64,000 bases of DNA from NCBI GenBank assembly GCA_032622095.1, contig CP136067.1, forward strand, positions 119,709,281-119,773,280. The letters run 5' to 3'. Made by a program: the position numbers and the translations under genes. The notes beneath the pieces were generated by a model. That model was not told where the DNA came from, ran no database searches, and saw only the letters and a program-made list of their open reading frames with translations. The DNA is from Siphonodentalium dalli (taxonomy: Eukaryota > Mollusca > Scaphopoda > Gadilida > Siphonodentaliidae). Shown piece after piece: positions 29,501 to 41,500 of the stretch; positions within the stretch are counted from its first letter, which is position 1; each line of letters opens with the position of its first letter.

Positions 29501-32500
29501 ATCCTGGTGAGAATGTTCCAGTGTCAGGTGGCTATAATACCACCCAACAGCAAGAGCCTATACAGCCTCCTCGCAATTACGGCAACGAACCTTCTGTGTC
29601 GTCGTATCCTACGAATCAAGGATATGCCGTTGGAGTAAGCCAGATGTCTCAGCCCTCGCCTTCTGCCAGTCCTGTGCCTAATGTTGGTGGTGCCAGTCCT
29701 GTGCCTAATGTTGGTGGTCTGCAGGGTCAGCATATTCCTGGGACATCCGTGCAGTATGCAAGTACACCTACGACCTGTGCCACATCGATTGCTGCACAGG
29801 GTGTTTCTCAGCAGAATTATCAGCTTCCTAGTTCCCAGACTTACCAACCAACAAATGTTCAGCAGGTTAGTGGCTTCTCTGATGTACTCCATCTTTTTTG
29901 TTGTTAACCCTTTCTATACTGAATGGATTCTTCCATCAGTTGTAAATGTATACATTGGAATGGTCTGATATTCTTCTGTAGGGATGTTCAGGATATGAAA
30001 GCAGACAACAGAAAATTGGAAATGTTTAGATAATAAGTTCAACAAACGACTTATGGTCGTTTGTTGAACTTATTATCTGAATATTTCTTAAGGGATAACT
30101 TCTCATCAATGCTGTATTTAGTATAGAATATGATGTCCAGAAAAGTTCTTCTACTAGTACTTAAACCATAATAACAATACTAACGAATTGATAACTAATT
30201 TGCTATCAATCTTCTTGTTCAAATAGAGAACACAGTGAAATGTAAAATAATGGTATATTCTGATTCTGATATTCAAGTAATTTGTTTATTTCATGTTTAA
30301 AGATAGGGAAGGAATTTGTGGTGGGTACAATTTAAAAATCATATTAACCTCTTCGTTGAAATAACGTTATGACGTCATGTGCTGGCTGTTGAGGTTATTG
30401 CCATTTTACAGTGGAAAAATATAATGGGAATATCACAAGAACCATAAAACTGACTCAGTTGATAGGCTATTATCATTCACTTTCGTGGAACATAATACAC
30501 TGTTTGAAACTTCGAAATACAGTTATTCCGATGCACCAATATCTGATTTCCAGTTATGAATAATTGCCTGCTGCTAGTGTGCTGAAGTAGGTCCGTAGGT
30601 ACTATGGACCATATAGCACACGACATGCACTTTTATGTCAGTAATAGTTATGGACGTCATAGCAGCGAAGGACTTTTAAATTTGTTACGATTTTGACCAA
30701 GAAGAACATGAAATATAGAAGGAATTTGTTCATGTTCATGATCAATAACCCTCCAGTGATGAGTTTCTACATGTGGAAATCAGAGATAACACTGACTATG
30801 ATCAGTTGTGGTGCACTCCATACATGTAATTCATCATTAAATTATATTTAAAGGTACTCAATCCGATCAGACGCTCCTAAATTACTATATCTTTGGCTTC
30901 GGGGGTAAAAAATATTTGATTCGAGTTGAGGAAACTACCCATCAACGCTCCGAGTGATCAGATATCAATTTTTGAAGTTTATTATTTCTATTGTTTGTGG
31001 CCCAATAACACGCCATCAAAAGGGTGGTCTTGGTAAAAGTTGCGGATGAAGATGGATAACTCTAAAATCAAGTGGTTATTATTACCACTTGATTTTAGAG
31101 TTATCCATCTTCGTCCGCAATTTGTCCGTTTGACCTCGTGTTTCTGTGCCAATTATTAGTACACATCTCGAGAAATAACAAACTTCAAAAATCAATATCT
31201 GATCACTCTGAGCTTTGATGGGTGGGTTCCTCGACTCGAATCAAATATTTTTTACCCCCCGAAGCCAAAGAAATAGTAATTTAGTAGCGTCTGATCGGAT
31301 TGAGTACCTTTAACAGCAATGGTGGTAATCAAGTCGCCTTGTAAACTTGATTTTCTTGGTATTACTGTACAACAACAACCGCCAGCAGGTATTACTATAC
31401 AGCAACAACAACAATCAGCAGTTGTTACTGTACAACAACACAGGAAAACAGCTGTTGCTCTTTGCAATGAGTAAAATGTGGACACATCAAGAAGCAGATA
31501 TGATTTTAGGTGATATACGGATACGTTATCATTCCTACAAGTTGTTATTTGTTACATTAATGGCGAAATTCCAATAACTCTCTATTCACATTCCGAATGC
31601 TTTGCGGGGCTTTCAAAACATTGGGTTCCATCATGCCTGTATTTCAATTTATTACCGTGAGGGTTGCCAGCACCTTTGGTGCAGCCTGTAGTTCTCCATG
31701 GATAGATCCTACAGCCATGGTGGCTATTTATGAAAAAATCTGTCATTTTATCCCCAAGTGGAGAGGATCTAAGCAGTGTGTGCGGCTTTATACAATTCAT
31801 TTTGAGTTTTTGTTGTATTTACTTGGTTGATTTTCCCCAATACAGAGAGAATTCTAAATATATCCAAAATTTGTGGTTATAAATAATTGATCTTAATATG
31901 TAATATTTCAGGTTGGTGGACAAGGACAGCCACTGATGGCCACGCCACATTCACAACCTCAGCTGCCACAACATTCTCAAGAGTCTCGATATCCACAGAC
32001 AGTGCCAGGCCAAGCAGTGCAACAACCTCAGCAACACGTTCCCAAACAAGGATTGCCTACCCAGCCAACGACAAGCCAAGTCCAACCTCAAGCGAGCGAA
32101 TTTACACAAGTTTCACAGGCGGTATCGTACTCAAGGTCATTACCGGCCCAAGTTCAGCAACACCAGCCACAACAGCAACCACATTATGGGAACCAACTGC
32201 CACCGAATTCTCAGTCCAGTTCGTATTCCCATCCTGTAGTAAGCCAGTATCAGGTTCCCCATGTACATTCTAGTCAACCAACAGGGACAGCGTTACCACC
32301 GGATCAGCAATTACCTGATGTCACTCTGAATACGCCAAGACAAATCGCAGTGTCAAGCATGAACCAACAGCAATATTACCAAAGCCAGCCCACTATGATT
32401 CAAAATCCTCAACAGCAAACACCACCTCGAATGCCAACTCCTCAAAAAAGTCATCCGACATATCAGAGTCAGCTACCGCAATCTCAACAGACTGGTAATC

Positions 32501-35500
32501 TTGGTCATCAGGCAGTTCCGAGTCCACAGTATGTTGGTTATCAGCAAGGACAAGTTCAAGGCCAGATTCTCCAAGGTCAGGGACAAGTTCAAGGACAGGT
32601 TGGACAACCAATTGCTTCGCAAAATTCCGGACAGCAGACTTACGTTCAGGGACAAGCTTACAGTCAGGCAGGCAGTCCTGCAATGAGTAGTTCTTATTCC
32701 CAGATAAGCCAAGGTCAGATAGTTCCCAGCCAAGGTCAGACAGTTCCTAGCCAAGTTCAGACGCCCAGTCTACCGTCAGTAAGTCAGCAACAGCCATTGT
32801 CACAACAAGGTGTAGGACACCAACAAACAAACTTTCCAAATCAAAGTAACCAGCAAGTTGGTTACTCACAGTCTGGGCAGTACATTGGTCAGAATGTTCA
32901 GTCAGGGTCCGTTGCTACAAGTCAGAACTACTCACAGCAGTCTGTGAATCAACATCAGCTTCAGCATGGAAACCAGCAGGCGATGGGCCAGCCAGCAGGT
33001 ATTGCCATACAACAACAACTGCCAGCTGGTTTTACTGTACAACAACCGCCAGCAGGTCTTACTGAACAACAACAACAACCACCAGCAGGTCTTACTGTAC
33101 AACAACAACAACCACCAGCAGGTCTTACTGCACAACAACAACAACCACCAGCAGGTCTTACTGTACAACAACAACAACCGCCAGCAGGTCTTACTGTACA
33201 ACAACAACAACCACCAGCAGGTCTTACTGCACAACAACAACAACAACAACCACCAGCAGGTCTTACTGTACAACAACAACAGGGATATGGTCAACCCGGA
33301 TATCAGCAGCCCATTGTGTCGCAGCCAATAGTTCAGCCCCAACGAGTTGGTCTTGATGCTACTCCTGTCATGCAACCACAAAAACCACAGGTTGACCTAA
33401 CAGCTCCACTAATGCCGAATCGATTCACAACATCATCTTCATTGGATGAAATACTGTCGTCCAGTCCCACTGGCAAAGAACAGATTGTTGAGAATAAAAC
33501 CGTTTTGACGCCTAAAGTTTTGACGGCACAGGACATACAGCAGCAGAAAGAAGAAGCTGTGAAGAAGGGGACGCTGAAGACGAGGATCGTCGAACCATTC
33601 TCGGATCCGAATTCACTTAATAAATTAAAAGCTGAGGTGGAGGATTATGCACAGATGGTTGCTGATCTGACAAAATCAGAAGGGGTGGAGTCTTGTAGTC
33701 TGGATAAAATTTGGAAGGTATGTCATAAAATAAAATATGGAAGGTATGTCTTAATATAAAATATGGAAGGTATGTCATAATATAAAATATGGAAGGTATG
33801 TCATAGTATAAAGTTATTATACAATGTTGTGTACAGTATGTTGTTCTTGTATGAGTCCAGGTTGCGGCGAAAAGTCATATTGGACGAGACATGCAGTGTC
33901 AAGTCCAATATGACTTTTCACCACAACCTGGACGAGTACAAGAAAAACTCATACTGTACACAACATTGTATAACGACATTTTTATTATCCATCTGTATGT
34001 TTATCCAAATTTTGGGAATAAAACTTTAGTGGTTATTTTTGGTATTTGTCGGCGCTTAATTCTCTATAAAAGCCTGCATTTTATCATCAGAAAGCATGAT
34101 TTGGAACAGTAAACACGGAAATGAAAAAAAAAACTCAATGCGGAAGTGAAACGTTTGCTAAATCTGTTGCGCGCGCATCACAATTTCACCGATTCATTTC
34201 GCAATAGTTAATTCGTGACGTCACGAGTCCCAATAAAAAAGTTATATTGCTCACTTGGGAGTCCAATATGACATTCGGGAGTACAATATGACTTTTTCCC
34301 GGACTATCACGTGGCGGCTTTTACCCAATCGGAAATGGTGTTAGTTAAGGGATTGATAATAATATAAAATATGGAAGGTATGTCTTAATATAAAATATGG
34401 AAGGTATGTCTTAATATTAAATTACTTACTTTCCAAAGTGATGACATATAATCAAAATTACTGGTATTACAAATGATTTTAAACAATAAAGGCACATTTA
34501 ATTTTCGAGTCACCTATTATTTTTTATAGTGCCTTGATATATGATTTTAATTACAATCTATGCCATAAAATATGATAAAAATACTACAATTCATCACCTT
34601 TTGGAACATCTGTGTCTCAGAAGGTGCCCATAGAGTAATTGAAAATAGCTGAAGTAATAAAAAAATTTCCTCCGTTGTGGCTTCCAAACGCAACAGAATT
34701 CAAACTCTAGTTTCTTTTCAATGAAAGGGGAATAACTCTATCTAAATATATAGAATTATTCCCCTTCCATTGAAAATAATAGACTTTGTGCAGAAACTTG
34801 TGCAGAAATTTGAGCACAGAACATACGTTGGTATCTCAACAAAAACAACATGTTCATAGTTTATTACATTGTATAAGTTGAAAATACAATGTTTTGGAGC
34901 TTCCTCTTTAAAATAGTAAATAATATGGCATATATTGTATATCATGTGATCTGGGGGTTTGAAAATTAAGTGGCCCTATATGTAAGTTATATATTTCAGT
35001 ATTTTAATGGAAACTTTTGAAAGTAATGTCTATCATATCTCCCATACTTGTATTAACTTAGAAATAATTGGTTCAATATTATTGTAGTTTTGAACAAACA
35101 TAATGATTGTTCTTCCTTAACCCTTTCAGTGCCAAGTCCGATTTTTGTATCAACCCATATTTCCTTGATCATTTTTCAAATTTATTGATTATAATAATGT
35201 GATACATTGATGGAAAGAGCTCTTTCCATCAATGTTCCACATTATAATCAATAAATTTGAAAAATGATCAAGGAAATATGGTTTAATACAAAAATCGGAC
35301 TTGGCACTGAAAGGGTTAATTCATATTTCACCTGTTATTTGCTCTGCAAACTGTTTTCATGGGAGTTGGTTGGTAACCCTACTTTTACACATCCATTGCA
35401 GCATTTAATGGAAGAGCAAGACAAGTACTCCAAGAGATCTATGGCTATTGCTCGATGTTATCCCATGAAGAACAGAGACCCTGATGTCATGCCATGTGGG

Positions 35501-38500
35501 TATAAATAAATTTAATAACACCAATGTAAATAAGATGATGTTATTGTACAAGTCCGTTGTGGTTTGATTATGTTGAATGACAAATTTATGGATGGTCTAT
35601 CAAATCGTGCTTGCTAAAACATAGTCTTATAAGAGCGACGTATTTTATCCCAAAGGGTTAGCCAGATGCGTGAATTTAAACCAAAAATTGGGTACAAGCA
35701 GAAACATGTTTGGTAACGAGATCTTTCACTGGTATAGATCACTACACCATACCGCATGACATTTCAGATAAGTAATCTATACACTGATGTTGCGAAGTAT
35801 TTAGACAAAAATAAAACATAATTATAAAGTACAAGTATTTTGGCAGTATTGCTATTTAGTTAGCGAATGGGAATAATTTGCAGAGCAGAATCGTGGGAAC
35901 TATATTTTTTGCCGGAGGGATGCGCACAGTGACTGTGATCACTTTCTTTCCAATAAATTTGTCGTCGAAGACGGTCGCTTATTTTGACAACCCTCCCTCC
36001 CTCCCTCCCTGTTTTTTGTTTTTTTGTTTTGGGACATACACATTCGATTGATGTCTCCCCCTTTTGGCCTACATCTATATAGGGGGTTATTGTGCCTCAA
36101 AAAATTGTCACCACATGTTTGTATTGGTTACTACTACATTTATTGTATCAGCTTCCTGTAAATAATTATGATTTTCTAAACAGGTAGCTATAAACGCATT
36201 CCAGTTGTTGTCTTTCACTCTAACCCTGTGGGATAAAAGCCAAATATACCCACTGTTCAACAATTAAACAAGGTTATATACCCACAATATTCTAACATGT
36301 ACAACTATTCAAATGCATGATATCTAACCAATTAACCCTTTCATGACGGGAGCCGCGATGGTGCAGCATTAAAGATACTGTGCCTGTGCATTTTTTTATA
36401 TATGCAAGTCTCCCATGGGGAGCCTCACATATATAAGAGAATGCACTGGCTACAAGTTCAAGGTAAATATTGTTAGGACAATGTATTCTCTTACATACGG
36501 GAAGCTCCCTATGGAGGAAAGATTCGCTTATATAAGAGAATGCATTGGCACAGGGTTTTCACAAATTTTCAGGAAGCTCCAGCCTATGAAGGGTTAACCA
36601 GTCATGCAGCGTCATCCTCCAGATATATAGTAACCATTTTATCAATATATCTCCACAACAAGTTATTGTTTCTGCAGATGCTCCATGCATTCCATGCAAA
36701 ATCTGGATAAAACCATTAGTGACTCATTTCAACTGTTTTATGTGGATAGCAACTGCGAATATTCCCCTGCCTCAAAATATTCTAAATTGTAATACGACCT
36801 TGCCTAAACCTACATACAAGGCTCGTCATGATTGGTCAGTCTTCTGTATTCCCATGGAGACATGACCGTCGTTTTGTGGTACAATTCTAGAACAATGTGG
36901 TACAGTCAGTCAAATCTGCCAACGCCTCAAATTTTCAGAAGTCAAACCACATGGGCATTGGTTAATGTCATGCTATAGACTGAAGACAGAGGCATATAAT
37001 GACTACCTAGCTACGGTTCTATACTGAATTTTAGTAAAGATAGAACAAAAATAAGTCTTAACTGAAATTTGTTTGCCAAAAAGGCAATGAAAAGGGGTCG
37101 CCATTGTTTGACGTTACAGTTCTAAGATAAGAACTGTTTGGAGGAAAAGCATACCACTGTCACTGCCATTTCGACCAAAACATACATTCGAATTACAAAA
37201 GAATTACAAAAGAAATAAGTATACACTGCGCATCGGCGTGTGTATAGTAGAATTTGACCACAGAAACTGATTGTAGGACTCCGCTTCGAGTCGTCCTACA
37301 ACCAGTTTCTTTTGGTCAAATTCTACTATACACGCTGATGCGCAATGTATTTGTTTCTCAATTTTCCTACCACCGTTGTTTTCAGATGATGATACGAGAG
37401 TTCTGCTAACAGGACAGAAGGATGATTATGTCAATGCTAGCTGGATCATTGTGAGTATTTTCATATTTTGCTTATTAATGGACTTTCCCCATTTAATTCT
37501 AAAAGTATATGTTATATTGAATATTTTTCATTTGTAGAGGTATTCAGATACTTTTAGTGCGGCAGATAAACTCGTTGATTCATTATTAGGAATGGTATGC
37601 TAATAGGATAGGCTAACATAGGAGGCTATTTCAAGTAATAAGGTTAGCAAGGGAATCCTAACTAAATCATGATGGCATCATGTGTTCTGAGTCCACTCCA
37701 GTATAGACCAAGTCTTCTCGGTCCACAACAGCTTGGGATATCGGTTGTTGATGCTGTTTTCGTCCAGTCCAGTTACCCTTCTATAACAGACTTTTACGCC
37801 CAGAATCTTTGGCAGGAGTTATCTTGCTAGTATGCTTTAGATTATGTCAAATGGACACTTTGTTTACATGAACATAGATGACAGCTTTTCCCAAGCATGA
37901 TACCAAATATATGTATATCAGAGGTCCATTGCATGTCAAAGCAATGAGATTTGTAAGTAAACAAAGTTGTTTTACAGAGAATTTTGATTTGTCTTGCTAT
38001 CAGAAAATGTCTGTAAACGATTGTATCATCACTCTACCTCTTTCTATCACAGTAAATGATACATCATTCTGAAGACAAATTAATCGGGACATGTCAGATG
38101 ATAAATCACATTCAGTGGTTCATGTGAATGCTCTGGCTCCATGTGTAAATGTAATAAGTCTTTTCGATGAAAGTATATTGTAGAAGAGTAATGGGATGGG
38201 ACTCGGTCCAAAACTGCATCAACCCAACCGATATCCCAAGCTGTTGTGGAGCCAGAAGACTTGGTCTACTCCAGTTGAACTAAATTTACCATGAACCACA
38301 ACTCAACCAATATCATTATTGGATTTTTAGATGAAGATGTTGATTTATATTAAGACTTGTTTCAGTTCACAATGAGCAGCATCTCAGTAATATTCTTTTC
38401 TTTTGTAGGACCTGTGTGCATCTTGTCCAAAGTTTATTGGAACACAGTTCCCGTTGCCTGTGACTTTATCTGACTTCTGGTCCATGGTTCATGATCAGGG

Positions 38501-41500
38501 GTCAGAGGTTATTGTCATGCTTTCCAGTGACAAAGAAACAGGAAAGGTAAAGTTATACCTAACACTTGGTATTTATAACAAGGTAATGGTTGAATGAATC
38601 GTTATGAAATAATGGGGAATAATTTGAGAATGGGCTAAATATTTGTACATGTACATGGAGAAAATTGAAATGTCAAATGACAACAGCAAAAATATATAAT
38701 TTAGTTTCCTTTATACTTTTAAGAAAAACATGCATTCCTCATCAAAATGCAAATTTGTCTGTTCTCCGACATAAAAGCAAGCTTATACCATGTTTATAAA
38801 AAGGGTCGATGAAATTGATAAACCTAGCACCACTGTTAAACAGAACTTCCATTGTTTCCAACCAGTTATGTCTAATTAGTGGGAAATCACAGAAGTAACA
38901 ACTAATACACTTGGTGCCTCACTGCTCATCCAACCTGGAGTCGGAAGTATGGCTTGTTGCCATTCATCGGAAAGCTCTTACTGAGAGCTTTCTGATGAAT
39001 GGCAACAAGCCATATTTCCGACTAAATCCTGAAAAATTGCCCATAATTTTGCTGTGGTTGAGGAGTTGATTATTTAGGGCATTACTGTAACCGCATGTCT
39101 TTATATGGACTCAAAGGATAATGCCTCCCTATCGGATCTCTTGTTCGGTAGCCAATTCTTAACCCTTTCATGATGGGAGCTGCAACGGTGCTGCATTAAA
39201 GATTCTGTGCCAGTGCATTCTCTTATATATGCGAGTCTCCCATAGGGAGCCTCATATATAAGAGAATGCACTGGCAAATATTATTAGGCCAATGTATTCT
39301 CTTATATATGCAGGGCTCCGTATGGGAGACTCACATATATAAGAGAATGCATTGGCACAAGGTTTTCCAAAATTTCAGTAGATCCAGTCATTGAAGGGTT
39401 CAACCCAACCTATAGCCTGTATCATGGAACAAATTATTCCGGACTTGGTATATTTAATTATTTTGATGTGGAGTAATATAAACTGTGACTTTTAGTCCTG
39501 TTTTTCCGCAAAGGAGAAGCCCTCAACTGAACTATATGGATTACGTCTCCGGCCTTGTGTCAATCAGGAGGGTTAAAATTTTATTGCTGTGCCGACCCCA
39601 CTCACATCCGTGTCCAGATTAGTCTTGCATGAATACACCCGCATTCTATCTATTGTCTAGTCAGTTTTTATTCCTCCTCGCCAGGACAGGATCGTTTCTA
39701 TTTTCTCAAGGTTGTATCTTTCTGTGTTGCGAGTTTATCGACTCAATATTTATTGTTGATATTACAAACTTGCAATTTATTGTACCCGATAGTTAATTAA
39801 TATTTCTCACATCCGAAACGGGAACTTTTTTCGTTTCACTGTATCCGTAATTTGTTTCCGTGTTTTCTGTTTTCCTCAAGACGGCTTTATCTTCCAACAA
39901 TTGGAATTAAGATGGCCATCTTGACAATGACTAAAGAAGCACATAGCTTACTTGTGGCAAAACCACATAGTGCATATTGTGCCACACATACGGCGTGATG
40001 ACATTCGTGACTTACAATTGAGGACGCAATGTAGTACGGTATGCGATGTCTCCTAATTTCGTGCTACACGTGTTTCACTATACATAAGTTTCCGTCGGCT
40101 CGCTTCGGTTATTTCGTAAGTTCCGTTGCTTTGTATCCTAATGTATACTGCCAAATCATACATGGCACTGCTCTGTTAATTCGCAGAAAGTTGCACAGGA
40201 CAGCCATATCCTCCTTTGTAATAATTTACATGAATAAATACGAAAGATAGTACTTGTTATCACTATCAGATGACAATTCACATTTCTTTCGACTGAGCGA
40301 TCTGTAATATTGTTTTAACGATCAATACCTGCGAATCTACGCCCGCCAGTATGTATGAGCGCGTGGTCTTGTTAGACACATGACAAATGTAATAACACAT
40401 TACATCGACTTCAAGGTATTTAGAAAATTCTACCTTGTCTATCACGATTAAATATCATATAACTCATTGTATCATCAGTACAATAGTTACTAACACTCCG
40501 TAACAGGGGGATGGTATTCGTTATCACATATATAACCACACTTCGAATTGATGTGTTGTCTGACGTTCTAAATATTGTGTTGCATTCTTTACATCCATGT
40601 ATGTACAGTTTGGGTTCCTACGAACTATTGTTCACCAACTGCAATGAAGTGAAAACTTTGTGGCCTGACACTAAGCCATCTTACCGTAGGCTCTAATATG
40701 CCTCGGCGTGGGCGAGCTTGCAATAATGTATTGCACGCCGTAATAGTTCCATACATTGTACATGACAATCATATCGTATCAGGGCCTCATGTATGCTGTC
40801 AGAACTGACTACTAGTATGCTTACATATGGTGAACAGTTTTCATCCCAATACTGACATACTTTGCAGTTTCATCAGTGAATGATAACGGCAAACAGCGAA
40901 ATAGAAAGAATACATATTGTCACGTGCTCCAGATTCACTGCCAATAGTCTTTCCAGTAGAGACCATCACTCATGTATGATGCGCAGTTACATGCAACACA
41001 TTTATATTGCGCAGAATATCAGAAAGGACTGCATTTGTATTGTTACATGTCTAAAGCGAGCTTACATGCGCAGCGTTTATATTGCCACATCTACTGCCAA
41101 TATATTTCCGAAACCGGCCAAGACATGGCTCTTCGTCTATTGTCACATATCCACTGATTATGTGACAAAACGATTCGATACAATCATGCCGAAAATGAAG
41201 GCATTCGTATCTTCACGTCCGCTGTAAGCGCACTTTCCTAACGGAAACCGCCTAGTTCTTGCCTATGTGCATTCGGAACTCATCGTCCTCATATACGAGA
41301 AAAGACAGTATCTTACCTGTCATAGCAGGTAAGATCACGTGGCCAGGGGTATAACGTGATTTTATATTAACCTTACTTTATACTCAATAACCTAGGTTGT
41401 ATTGTGTTATGTATATTAACCTTGCTTTGTTATAACTAACAGCATGTCTTGCGGTCGAACATGATTCGAATTTGATGGCCACACACCGTGCAGGTTGCTC

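Noticed and set aside
28441-33536. Minus-strand ORFs opposite exons O and P (Leu/Cys/Trp-rich)
   Set aside because: They are antisense shadows of Gln-codon repeats; splice sites and homology support the + strand.
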